DNA of 64,000 nucleotides, from contig NC_133538.1 in NCBI RefSeq assembly GCF_048544455.1, forward strand, positions 451,745,311 to 451,809,310, given 5' to 3'. Position numbers and translations under genes: made by a program. The notes under the pieces are model-generated. The model had not been told where the DNA came from and ran no database searches. It saw only the letters and a list, made by a program, of their open reading frames with translations. Below, piece by piece: positions 12,570 through 24,414 of the stretch (positions within the stretch are counted from its first letter, which is position 1; each line of letters opens with the position of its first letter). This DNA is from Silene latifolia (taxonomy: Eukaryota; Streptophyta; Magnoliopsida; Caryophyllales; Caryophyllaceae).

Positions 12570-12701
12570 CGCTCATCGTACGAGCGATAACCCTGTCCCA
12601 TTAATGTGCACATCCCCTTTCGTGGCGGGTTCCACGAAGGGCGAAACTAGGGCGTGAAGTCACTCCCGCAAGTGACCCCACTCAGCCGAGAATGCATCTC
12701 G
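12570..12701. other. Conserved four-hairpin block in T LTR
   Basis: Four successive inverted repeats: CGCTC/GAGCG (12570-12586); CCCTTTCGTGG with CCACGAAGGG around loop CGGGTT (about 12615-12641); GTCACT/AGTGAC around CCCGCA (12659-12676); CGAGA/TCTCG (12687-12701). The block recurs at 18382-18513 and, with changes, at 58493-58625 in T2, where it is better conserved than the surrounding LTR. Probably a structured part of the element RNA; the role is unknown. Confidence 0.6.
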
Positions 12702-13216
12702 AGAGCCATAGACAACCAATCACAATCACAATCACAATCATCATATCAAACAACTAACTACAGCACATCACCAATATCCCATTATGGGACTAATACTGAG
12801 TAGGAAATCCTACCTGGAAAGCACAACACGCAGACGGTATCTACAGCTGTATCAAAACGGCTCCTCTACGAATTCTCCTCCTACCATACAACACATAGAT
12901 GCTACCATTCAAATACTACTCATAAAAACCCCCAATTCCTAAATTAGGGTTTCACCAATCTTAACAAAACATTATATAAATTATATTAAAAGCTTACCCT
13001 CGACGCAAGGAATCCAACGACACGAACTACGATACGAACTGACCGTCTAAACTCCGGGAATTGTCAAGAACGCGATTAGGAAGGAGAACTAGTTGCTTTC
13101 TCTCTTAAACAGGTTTTAGGTTTTGTAAAAAGTGATTTAAAACAATTACGAATATGTTTAAATACCTTAATCGCGTAATTAACAAAACCCGAGAAAACTC
13201 CCCCGTAAGACCGGAC

Positions 13217-13364
13217 ACTCGATCGAGTACCCAAGGCACTCGATCGAGTACCCCCCTACTCGATCGAGTGCCCCAGCTACTCGATCGAGTACCCAACAGG
13301 TCAGAAACTATTTTATTCCGCAACTTGCCCATACTCGACAGAGTAAGGGCTACTCGATAGAGTA
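13217..13364. repeat. CGATCG palindrome array in T1 LTR
   Basis: Four ACTCGATCGAGT sites at 13217-13291, spaced 16-23 bases by C-rich spacers, then two degenerate sites (ACTCGACAGAGTA, ACTCGATAGAGTA) at 13332-13364. The same layout is found at 19034-19183. Confidence 0.9.
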
Positions 13365-13394
13365 CCCCAAGACATATAAATACGGAGTATTACA

Positions 13395-13430
13395 GTCTTC
13401 CCTCCTTAAAAAGAACTTCGTCCCCGAAGT
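13395..13430 (-). promoter_or_regulatory. T1 polypurine tract
   Basis: Purine-rich on the minus strand (AAGTTCTTTTTAAGGAGGGAAGAC) directly abutting the start of the 3' LTR at 13394. It would prime plus-strand DNA synthesis. Confidence 0.75.
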
Positions 13431-16400
13431 TCAACCCATACTCTAAAAGCAACCATACTAACTCGACCCAGACACAACAACATAACTAAGAACTCAACAA
13501 CTCGACCAAACATAAAACATGAACTCTTAACACCCACTCCACCAACTATGTTTACTTCCTTAATATGGCTCACGATATCGTATCCACCACATATATATCT
13601 CTCACGACACCAACTTCATACATAACCAACCACCATCCACTAACACTGCTAGCTCCATAATATCATCCACTATCAAATCCAAAATCAAGACACTCCTAGA
13701 CATCAAACGGAATGTTACATTCTACCACCCTTAAAAGGAACTTCGTCCTCGAAGTTTACTCGTACTCATAACATCATCCTTCAACCACAACACTATATAA
13801 AATATTCCCACACTCTTAAGCATCACACTACTACAAGCACGGCCATGGCCTTTTATAAGTATTGTCCACAAAACAAATCCCTCCTTTACGCTACGCTAAC
13901 ACTCTACTTCCAATTATATTACCGCATGCACCACCATGAAACTCTCTTTTATTGCATCCTACTCCTCTTAAGACAAATGTTACGTCCTCGTAACTCACTA
14001 ATACTAAATCCTTAGCTATATTATCTCATTATCCTCATCACCACCATATGTCAAAGATAACTGCCTATAACTTCATTTCCATAATCACTCCTATTTCTCA
14101 AGGCTCTCTTACTTCAACAGTTCTCATACTTCAAATCAATCTGCCACCCCTAACCTATACCATAAGGCTCGTAGCAAAATCACCATACTAACTCTCCATT
14201 ATCACTGCAAACCAACATACCTCGCTATGTAAAGCACTTATCTTCCAGAAGCATAACTCTCGATCCACACTCGTTACTTATACTCACACTAGATCCTCAA
14301 GTTCTTTCCTTCATTACCGCAAAACTCATACATAACTTAATATGACACTAACTCCCCCAACACCCTACACTCACTGTCCCAACAAAAGATTATGAACTAC
14401 CTGCCGCTTTCAGATCATTACAACACATGTTCCACGAATCATTTTCCATTACCATGTCTACTAAAGCCTTATCTAGAACAAGATCAAAATTACTGTAACA
14501 ACCTCTCACAACCGTGTCCCATCAATAGAACATCACTATACCATGACAACAACGAAAACATATTCAACTCTATTTCATATCATACTCTACCTCATTCTTA
14601 ACTTAACCTGGTAAAGAAAACATCAATAAGCAAGACAACTGTCTACATGTTCAACCAAAACTCACAAAGAACAACAAAGAAACAAAACAACAATCTATGT
14701 ATAACTGGTATGCACTTTCGAAAACTCGTATCATAATCATCCCGCCTACTCCACCACAACCGGTGACGGCATCACCACACCGCCACCAACAAATAGACCG
14801 TAGTGCGAAAATACCCGCATCACAACACTAAATATCGAGCCCGGATCACCACCCGAGGCACCCCAACCACATCGATAGACATCACAACTACATACAATTC
14901 CATAAATACGACTTAAATAACCTTTCGGACAAGAAAACTTACTCAAATCCACTTTACTCAATCACAACGCAACATATTATATGAATAAACCGATAAGCAT
15001 CTCATGAACATCATCTCTACCATTTCACGGAATACACATGTGTTATTAATACACATAAAATTATAACTAGCCAAGTCAAATTAATCAAATTATTACCTTT
15101 TTGGATATCATTCAATTAAACTACCGTGTCCAACATATATATTACGTAACGTTCATAAAACAACTTTATAATTATCACACCATACCACTTCTTGTGAGGT
15201 CCGAACCTCACACAAACATTTACACATATCATAGACCCGTAATCACAACCAACTAGTCAATCCCGACCACGTAAGTTACCACTCAAAGAAAGGTTACCTG
15301 TCCGAGCTTAACTCGCATGCCCCTCATCACATTCTTCCATTCGCATCACCAAAGACCTTCTCGCCATACATAACCATACAACTAACACTCATTATGAGAA
15401 ACCACCTCCTAAGACTATGTCTTATACTTCCTGACAACCATACTTTTATCAATTCAGTCTTTACAAAATCAACCTCTTTAGAATTGCCACTTTTCTAATA
15501 TACCCTTAACCTTAACCACTAGCCAAAGACCATAACACTACCACCTTTGTCCTGGACATCAAACCTCTTCACTCATCTCTAAACATCATGATTTCTTTTC
15601 TATCTTTGGTTAACATCCCAAACAACGAACATCAAATCCATGAACAAAATTACCTCAACATTCTTCCCAATATTTTCCTTAATTGAATCATCACCCATTT
15701 TTCCACCAAAATCTCATATCATGCCGATATTCTACTAACTTCTTACTTTCCTTAATTTCTCGAAACTCATTATTAAACATGTTGTCCTGAAGCTCCCATA
15801 TAACCATTAACTAACATCCTCATGACAATATCACACATTTCGATGATTCCTTACCTTTATATCACATAACTCCTGAATATTTTCCTCGACTTACTTTTAT
15901 CCTTCTTTTCTCTTTACACTCTATAATACCAATTAATAGTTCAACTCCTTATTCTTTCTAGCTAACTCTTTAGAAATCCAGTTACCCTTTCGTTGCTCCA
16001 AAACTCAAATTCCATTATTTTCTACCGACATCATCCCACTCTTTCTTACCATGGATCTTCTCTTATTATGCTATCACTCACACTTGCCACTAATCTATCC
16101 ATAGAATCAACGTTTAATGTTCAAACAATTGCATCTCCCTTTTACATCTCTAGAAATCATAATTCATTTAATACCGTTAATTACCCAAGGAAATCACACA
16201 GTAGTTTCGTCTCTCGATAACACAAATTTCCAAACTCAGTCACTACCTGCAAATCCACGTCGCGACATGTCCCATTAAGTTCGCTATATTCCACTATTTC
16301 CAAACGACCTTTTATTACATATGTTCTTACTCAACACTTTGTTTCTAGCCATCTCCTCCATAATTTATTATACATCTCAGTTTTGCTACTATCCACATCC

Positions 16401-16747
16401 TTTCTTTCAATCTTTTCATTCTCACGTTCCTTAACCTTACATCATGCCTTGCCCACATTCACTTACATTTTCATTACTCAACATACAATCATGTCACTCA
16501 TCTCGTCTCACACAACATGCTCTATGCCTCAATTAAGTCTTACTAATCCCAACACATATAAATCATGTCCTCCCCACCGAACTCATACTCATCATAGGTG
16601 CCACTCTTTACACCACAAAATTGGGTAACTTACGCGTCAAGACCAACATACATGTAAAACAATGCATAAAGAAGCAAAATAACGCCTTTGAATTAAACAT
16701 AATATGCAACGAAGTCAGAAGATAAACATATGACCCAAAATAGGGGT

Positions 16748-16918
16748 CACTAGATCGAGTACAGGCCACTCGATCGAGTAAGGGACTTACTCGATCGAGT
16801 AGGTCAAGATCAGAAGCACGTAAAACAAATCACCAGGGCTACTCGATCGAGTAGCTAAGGTACTCGATCGAGTGCCCCCTTACTCGATCGAGTATCCTAG
16901 TTACTCGATCGAGTACCC
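16748..16918. repeat. CGATCG palindrome array inside T1 internal region
   Basis: Seven sites of ACTCGATCGAGTA type, the first altered to ACTAGATCGAGTA, split into a group of three and a group of four by a 46-base spacer. Following sequence (about 16935-17065) includes CTCCAATTGGAATCAC, which also follows the array in the unrelated C LTR. Confidence 0.9.
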
Positions 16919-17862
16919 CAATTCTCAAGACTGTCCGTTTTAGAAAAGCAGTCATAACTCACTCATTTCTTGGTCGTTTTGGACGTGTGACCTATCGTTA
17001 GAATCGTAAAAGAACAAGCTATCACCTCCAATTGGAATCACATTAAAATCATTTACGCATCTCAAGTTATAACAGTTTAAAGACAACTTTGTCAGTAATC
17101 GACGACATAATTATTTGATTTTTACTTCCAAACAACAACCAAGTTAAACGAAAACAACCCAAAACTCATAAAACCAGTATTCATAACCATATGTTACTAT
17201 TTTCAAAAGCCAAACAACAACATTCATCATGCACTTAGCTTATCTAACTTGCCAATTATGACTTACCCACATGTTTTTATTCTATCACTTTTCGTAAACA
17301 AAATCACAAATACATGACATCAAGTCCCCTATTCAAATGTTACTACCACGATGATTCATCTTTTCCACTAATTCATCCATCATACCACATATTTATCCAC
17401 CATATACGTTCAACATATTCACCTAGCACATGTTCAATTCATACTCCTAACCTTCTGTACTTTTACTCAACACGACAACAACAACATGTATACTTACACA
17501 TCGCTTTATATATATATATAGACAAAACACTTTTCCTTGCGTAATTATAACATGTCAAATTACATGTATCAATAATTATACTTTCATGCTTTACAATCAA
17601 CCAACATACAATTCACGTTATTATCATCTTTCATCCATCAATTCATACAACATACTACTACATAAATACACACAGCACACAATAAGCACATAACGATCCC
17701 GACACATATCCCATGGTGACCGGTTCAAAATTGTAGGGCGAGTTCGCGACTTTAGGACGTCTCCCAAGTCTTTGCATTAGCTCCTACAACCTTTACCCCG
17801 GGTTCATTTTAATTGACTCCCTAGATTCATTAGATTCATTGGTTACAGGTTTCAGGATCGTC

Positions 17863-17874
17863 GCTCTGATACCA
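17863..17874 (-). promoter_or_regulatory. T1 primer binding site (tRNA-Met)
   Basis: Minus strand TGGTATCAGAGC, the common plant retrotransposon PBS matching the 3' end of initiator tRNA-Met. It lies two bases inside the 5' LTR, which fixes the minus orientation of the element. Confidence 0.9.
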
Positions 17875-17876
17875 TT

Positions 17877-19213
17877 TGTAACACCCCCATACTCCAAGTG
17901 CCTTACCAGGACCACTCAGGTGTAAGGATGCTACCATCTCGGTTGCCCGAGGCATGATAATCATAAGACAATGAAGAAACATACTTTATTAAATAAGTTT
18001 AAGTGATTACATTACAAACCAACTGTAAGCAAAATACAACTATTCTCAAACTATAAACCAACTGAAAGGAACTGTTCTAATAAACACAGCGGAAGACTAA
18101 AGACTCGATATTGTGATGACTCCATCCCCAGCTAGATCCCACGCGTATCCAAGATATACCTGCCAAGCAACTGCTCACCACCCCCGAATGGATCACCACA
18201 GTTTTTAAAACATTTAAACGGGGTCAGTACTAATCACACAATTAACATACATGTCACAATAAGATAAGCAGACCTTAATCACACACATACACAACCAACC
18301 CAACTCCAATTACCTCAATCATCGATCGTCCACCGGACCACCGCCACGCGCGGGGGGACCGCACCGTTCCCACCTAAGCCCCGCTCATCGTACGAGCGAT
18401 AACCCTGTCCCATTAATGTGCACATCCCCTTTCGTGGCGGGTTCCACGAAGGGCGAAACTAGGGCGTGAAGTCACTCCCGCAAGTGACCCCACTCAGCCG
18501 AGAACGCATCTCGAGAGCCATAGACAACCAATCACAATCACAATCACAATCACAATCATCATATCAAACAACTAACTACAAAGACATCACCAATATCCCA
18601 TTATGGGACTAATACGAGTAGAAATCCTACCCGGAAAGCACAACACGCAGACGGTATCTACAAAATTTGTATCAAAACGGCTCCTCTACGAATTCTCCTC
18701 CTACCATACAACACATAGATGCTACCATTCAAATACTACTCATAAAAACCCCCAATTCCTAAATTAGGGTTTCACCAATCTTAACAAAACATTATATAAA
18801 TTATATTAAAAGCTTACCCTCGACGCAAGGAATCCAACGACACGAACTACGATACGAACCGACCGTCCAACTCCGGAATTGTCAAGAACGCGATTAGGAA
18901 GGAGAACTAGTTGCTTTCTCTCTTAAACAGGTTTTAGGTTTTGTAAAAAGTGATTTAAAACAATTACGAATATGTTTAAATACCTTAATCGCGTAATTAA
19001 CAAAACCCGAGAAAACTCCCCCGTAAGACCGGACACTCGATCGAGTACCCAAGGCACTCGATCGAGTACCCCCCTACTCGATCGAGTGCCCCAGCTACTC
19101 GATCGAGTACCCAACAGGTCAGAAACTATTTTATTCCGCAACTTGCCCATACTCGACAGAGTAAGGGCTACTCGATAGAGTACCCCCAAGACATATAAAT
19201 ACGAAGTATTACA
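17877..19213 (-). repeat. T1 5' LTR
   Basis: A 1337-bp partner of the LTR at 12062-13394. Differences by eye are modest and clustered at about 18105-18350. It contains the hairpin block at 18382-18513 and the palindrome array at 19034-19183. It is bounded outside by TSD GTAAT (19214-19218). Confidence 0.9.
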
Positions 19214-19218
19214 GTAAT

Positions 19219-20674
19219 ATACTCGCATCGTTTTGGCAAACTCTCACTTATTACCTCCATTACTTGTTTTCCGCCTCCTGCCTCAATATTTTTCCCTCCT
19301 TAAAACTTCTTGTATCACATATGCAATCTCTTTTCACCTTCATCTCCACTTTTATTCGCTAATCAGAAAATCGGAACTCTAATTTTCAGTGAACAATAAT
19401 TTACCATAAGCATATGTAATATGTATAGTGGAATTAACCTTTTCCTCATGTTTGTTTTTATCGTTTCTTAGGGCTTCGGATAATTATCTACACTTTGGGG
19501 TTCTCGATCATTTCCTACTCGATCATCTACGGTCTTAACCTCTACTTTTCAGCAAGCTGGATCGATATATAGTGGATTTATATTAATTAGACTAGGATTT
19601 TTATGGGTTTGTTAGATTTGGCGTGCCTAGATTACTATCGACATTGTCATATGGAACGCGGCCACGGTGGATGCAGCCGGAGGACACAAGAGTCTATATT
19701 CATCCTTGGAACGTCTTTAAGCATGGGAGAAAAAGCTTTATGAAAGAATTAAAGGTGATTGTTTGCTTCAAGGCAATTTTTTCCTTTATTGATCGTTATT
19801 AGTGGGTATGGTTTATTATTACCATTGCTTTTTCCATCTTTTGGAAAAAAATTCAGCTAAAAGATGATAACACTTGTGTTATGGTTTAGTTTTTGACCAA
19901 AATATGTGATTAACAGAGATAGTTGCTTTACGCGGACTCTTAATCTTGATATTGACATATTGAGTGAGACCCACTTCGTTGAGACTTGAGAGTGGAATGT
20001 GAAAGATAGGTTGGGGCTCTGCTTTATTCTTCAGTCTCATGAACCTATGTAATTGGAACCGCGTGCTAATAGGCCATTTACTACCTATTTTAGTCTACTA
20101 GAACCATATTAATAATTAAGTAGGAAGGAGTAGCTTTTTCAAAAATGAGGTACTATAGTTGATTGTATGTGATGATAATCTTCTATTTAAGTTTACTAGA
20201 AGCATTTTTGTAGGGTGTTATTGTGCTCACACCAATGTCTCTTGGCAAATGAATCTAGACATTTAGGAGTAGCGGTGTTTAGAAGGATGGAATCGGGATA
20301 TTTTGTTTCCTAGATCAAGGTATTATAGTTGACTGTATTCTATTTAAATCAGATCAAAGAGCAATTTTTCACTATTGCACTAATTTGTTGTCTACGATCC
20401 TTAGTGCGGTTCATCAAACTCTAATGGTGCTTCCAAATCGGTTGATTTTATGGCCACAAGCTTTATACTTCTGATGAGTTGGAGTATATTGAGTCATAAT
20501 TACAATAGTTCCCACTAAAGTAAACAATGATGGAGGGGAGGAATTTATTACACCGTTCTTCATAGCAAGTGAATTTGCACATGTTTCTTGAAGTTTAGCT
20601 CATATAAACAGGTTTCTTATATAAGGAATTTATGTGGCTTCTTGATAGTTGGGCAGATAACAGAAAGGGGAAGT
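19219..20674. other. Host spacer to the right of T1, no gene seen
   Basis: This continues the sequence that T1 interrupted at 12061. No transposon ends, known domains or long frames. Short stretches around 19660-19740 have a more gene-like base composition, but all frames close quickly. Confidence 0.5.
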
Positions 20675-22447
20675 TGGTCGGAGTTTCTACTCATTTGGAG
20701 CTTTTACTTTTCGGTTACTTGTCGTTAGGAGCACCTAGACCAAAATAATATTTATAACTTCACAAACAACTCTACTATTAGTAAAGAGGCAAGTAAAGGT
20801 CGTATCCCAAGGGACGGGTATTGATGTAGGATTTTCGATTGCAAGTAGCGGTGTCTAGGGGTGTCACGATTTGGGGTTGAGATGAGAAGATCACTAAACT
20901 AAATAGCAATAAAAAGTAAACAAGCAAGATGATTAAAAAGAGATGAAACAATTGATTAAAAGCACTAGGGTGTCATGGGGTCATAGAGGATTCATGGGAA
21001 GTGATCATACAAACATATTCTCAAATTATAATCAAGCATTTGTTGTTGTGATGGATCGAGTTGGTTTATATCTTACAATCCTAGGAAGGTTTGGGTCCCG
21101 GAGCCGAATCGATAAGATTGTACAACACCTACAAGTGGACTTAATCCTCCCTACTCAACTATATGCATGGTCTAATGAGACTCGAGTTGGTTTATACCTT
21201 ACAAGTCTCATTGAAAAGGTAAATGATGGGTAAAAAAAGCAAGGATTCATAGGCTCGCATTTCATCAAATATAACATGTGCATAAGTTGAGATCACAACA
21301 AGCAAGCAAATAAACTATGAAAACATATTAAATTAAGCATGAATCATCCCCCATGTTGGTTTCCCCTAATTACCCATTAACCCTAGTTAAGGAAACTACT
21401 CACTCATTATCAAGTTTAGCATGTTAACAAGTTTGTCAATCACATTAACAAAGCAAAACATGATGAATAAATGAAGATGATTAACAATGATTAAAAAGGG
21501 ACTAAGAGAATTATACCTACTAATGATTCCAAAATAAAGCAAAGTATAATAGAAGTAATTGATGATTGATTGGAAGGTTGTCAATCTCCAAATAATAACC
21601 CAAATAATCTTCAATTACCCAAAATAACAGATGAACAAAAGAGAGATTAAGGAAATGAGATTTGTATTAAGACTTGATTAAAAGTTGATTACAAGATTAA
21701 GAAGAGATTAGAATGCTATAAACTACACTAAAGATTGATAAGAAAAACATGATTATCTAATTATACTAATGGGCTATTTATAGTGGGGATTAGGTACACA
21801 AATTAGGGTTTACTAACGGCTTAAATGACGATTAAGTCCTTGAGGAATCTCTCCTCTCAAAAGAGATGTCGGTCTCCTTTTTGCCGGTCTTTCATAAATA
21901 TGCGCATCTTTCATGGAACATGAAGAAAGGACGTATGGGACTGTAAGGTAATCCGAGCGTCCAAGGTGTCGGGACGGGCGGATTGCCTGAACGGGCGGAT
22001 TGTTGGGCAGGACGAGCAGATTTTGGAGTGTTTGGAAGGGCGTCCCTTCTGCAAAGACGCTAGGATTCCCCACATCTTGGACATGCGTCTTCTTGGTTGG
22101 ACTGGCGAATTGTGTCACAGCTCCCTTTTCTTCCTTTCTTCTTCCAAAATCCTCCGGGATTTAGTCGGGGATGCAAGGATTTCTTCATCATTGCCCATCT
22201 ACTAAAATATATACAAAGGCCTTCTAGTCTTGTTTTCTCTTTGATGCTTGGTCATTAGATTCGATCAATTTAGCTCCATTTTGCCATGAAAATGCAAGGT
22301 TTCCACTCCTCTCCTACCAAGGAAACAAAACTTCAAAGAATATGCAAAACAAAGGACTAAAGATAGTAAATGACCCAAATATGCACTAAAAAGCATAGGA
22401 ACGAGGCTAATTCGGGGACTAAATGTGCTCAAATAATGGTCACATCA
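20675..22447 (-). repeat. A1 3' LTR
   Basis: A 1773-bp LTR, minus strand TGATGTGACC...GACTCCGACCA. The left end was set by comparison with the copy at 55813, where a PBS follows. Minus-strand TATAAATAG lies at 21774-21782. An array of GACGGGCGGATTG/GACGAGCG/GCTAGGATTC-type units spans about 21950-22115. The 104-codon LTR frame seen in three other copies is disrupted in this copy. Confidence 0.85.
21774..21782 (-). promoter_or_regulatory. TATA-like box of A1 LTR
   Basis: TATAAATAG on the minus strand. The same TATAAATA box is present in other A LTRs near 50122 (+), 51669 (-), 56915 (-) and 63170 (-), which supports it as the element promoter. Confidence 0.55.
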
Positions 22448-22466
22448 AATATCCCCAAACCGAACC
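22448..22466 (-). promoter_or_regulatory. A1 polypurine tract
   Basis: Minus strand GGTTCGGTTTGGGGATATT immediately before the LTR start TGATGTGACC. GGTTTGGGGA is the usual Athila-type PPT core and also occurs in elements B and C. Confidence 0.75.
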
Positions 22467-24414
22467 TTTGCTCGTCACGAGTAAAGAGGTGACAAAAACT
22501 AGGACCGTTATTTAAACTAACCTAATACCATAGCCGATATGAGGCAATTAACGGGTCTCACTTCGCCCCTTCAACTCACAACAAGACAACCATGAGGTAG
22601 GATGCCTTCTTGCAAGGCAAGGTGGGTCTTGCCAAAATGGCGACACATCCAATCATTAAAGCAAAAAAAACCAAGTAATGGATGCATCTACAAAAGAATA
22701 GCCACTTTCCTCATCTAAGTGGCGGATATTTTATCTACAAGGGAAGCAATTCAAGAGTACACACTCCTTCATAGATGTAATTTCTTCAAACTACTAAGCC
22801 TAGAAGAATACCAATAAATCACCTCCAAGTTGTGTCAAGCTAGGATACCTTTGTCCTCAATCATTAAATGCTTTTCTCAAGAATAGACTCCCTATGGCGT
22901 TAGAAACACTGAAGGATCGCGGAATTCCCCTTCTTGCCTAGACATGAAGAAGGGTCGTCCCCTCTCTACCATGCACAAAAAGTGGATACGATGGATAAAG
23001 GGATCGATAGAATTTGAGTTTCATTTGGGAGTTTGATTTGTTGTCCCTCCCCCCCCCAATTTCTTGTGGCATAAAACATTTGAGAACATTTTCTTTTGCC
23101 ATTTGTTTTGATTTTTGGCATTTCAATACTTGACAACTTTTCAACTTTTGCATTTTTCTTTTGAACATTTTCAAAGTCACCCCAATTAGTAACGAGGGTG
23201 CCTTATATTTGAAGCATAGGAGTTTTCATTTTTATTACTCCTCTTTTCTTTTGATGCAATTTGCAAATTTTTTCTTTTCTTGAACTCAATTTTTTGAATA
23301 ATTTCTTTTTGTGCCATTCCCTTTGATGACAAAAAATGTGGTAGAACATGGATGAATGATGGTTGCATGATTTCAAGGGTCACCTTGGAATAAATGGTAG
23401 CCAAGGAGTTATCACACCACAAGGTACTCTTGACTAGGCCTTAATCCATGGGTCAAAGGATACTAGCATGACACATCCTAGGGTGTTTTACAATTATTCT
23501 AACAAGCAAAGTCTTAAGAAGAAAAAACATCTACTATGGCCTATATACACTTGTCAAGCTTCCCAAGTAGACGGTTTCACAAAAATTTTCTAACATGCAA
23601 ACTACATGCATGATGCAACTAACATATACAACGTAATGCATATGATTCTACCAACTAGTATGCCAAATAATCTAAATGCAAGTTCTAAATTCACATTGTT
23701 TATACCGCATCAATCAAAATAAAGCCTCATAGTCATTAACATAAAGAGGAAAAAGGAGATTGGAAAGATCATACCATGCGGTCTTCAATATCCTCATGTC
23801 TCGAATGTGGCGTAGTCGATCAATGTGAACAAGGATAGACAAACACAATATATACAAGACTACACTACAAAGGAAATGAACATGTTCTTGGATTTTTCAA
23901 TTTTTTTTGTTTTTTCGAATATTTTTGATTTTTTTTGGATTTTTGAATAAAAGTCAAGTTAGAATTTCCCATCCCCACAATATTATGGGCATTGTCCTCA
24001 ATGGCCAATACGATAGGAAATTATGCAAGCATGATGCATGATTTCTAAACTAAATGCAAACTATACCAAGCTACACTACATGATGCATGAGTTTTTTTTT
24101 TTATGGCGGAGAGCAAAATTTAGATTACCTCCCGATGCGTATGCAAGAAATTCCCCAAACCAAAATAGACATTATTTCTAATGTCTTCAATTTCGGGGTA
24201 GTTCATGCACACGGAATGCAATGCATGAAACTACAAATTGTCATTTTGGATTTTACATGTGGGAACAATAAAAAGAACACCTTAATGGAGCCAAGATGTT
24301 AGTCCTCCATGTTGCTAGGACTCCTCAAACAAATGATCAAAATACAATAAAGAAAACAAAAGAAGTAGACAAACCATAAGATGGGTGACAGAGTGTAGGA
24401 GCCTCCAAGGTTTT
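22467..24414 (-). other. A1 3' non-coding region
   Basis: About 2 kb between ORF-1 and the PPT with no credible gene. It has homopolymer-rich tracts (C run near 23046-23056, T-rich near 23900-23940). Close copies lie at 52350-54341 (-) and 47870-49490 (+). Frames at 22938-23422 have no domain and are not conserved in length between copies. Confidence 0.7.

Larger units (their letters stand above)
12062..13394 (-). repeat. T1 3' LTR
   Basis: A 1333-bp LTR, closely matching 17877-19213 with small indels concentrated at about 12290-12560. It contains the four-hairpin block, an ATCACA short repeat near 12718-12741, and four CTCGATCGAG palindromes plus two degenerate ones (13217-13364). Confidence 0.9.
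13395..17876 (-). other. T1 internal region, non-coding
   Basis: 4482 bp without a long frame or any gag, protease, RT or integrase motif on either strand. The + strand is rich in C, A and T. A second PPT/LTR-start-like block lies at 13713-13757 (minus strand GGGTGGTAGAATGTAACA preceded by GAGGACGAAGTTCC), about 320 bases from the real PPT. An array of palindromes lies at 16748-16918. The short frames at 14392-17544 show no domain. Confidence 0.7.
12062..19213 (-). mobile_element. Element T1: complete non-coding Ty3/gypsy-like element
   Basis: A 7152-bp element on the minus strand with both LTRs, PBS, PPT and a perfect 5-bp TSD GTAAT (12057-12061 and 19214-19218). LTRs run TGTAATAC...GGTGTTACA on the minus strand. 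The PBS matches initiator tRNA-Met. The purine-rich tract next to the 3' LTR (GAACTTCGGGGACGAAGTTC then AAGGAGGGAAGAC on the minus strand) is typical of chromovirus (Tekay/Del-like) elements; the lineage call is inference. The 4.5-kb internal region has no gag or pol frame although the LTRs are close copies, so it probably moved with proteins supplied in trans. Confidence 0.85.

Noticed and set aside
16748..16918. Regularly spaced palindromes that look CRISPR-like
   Set aside because: Units are 13-14 bases, spacing is irregular, spacers repeat between LTR copies, and the context is plant retrotransposons.
23186..23422. Frame of 78 codons in A1 3' region
   Set aside because: No domain; the matching frame is broken in A2 and A5.
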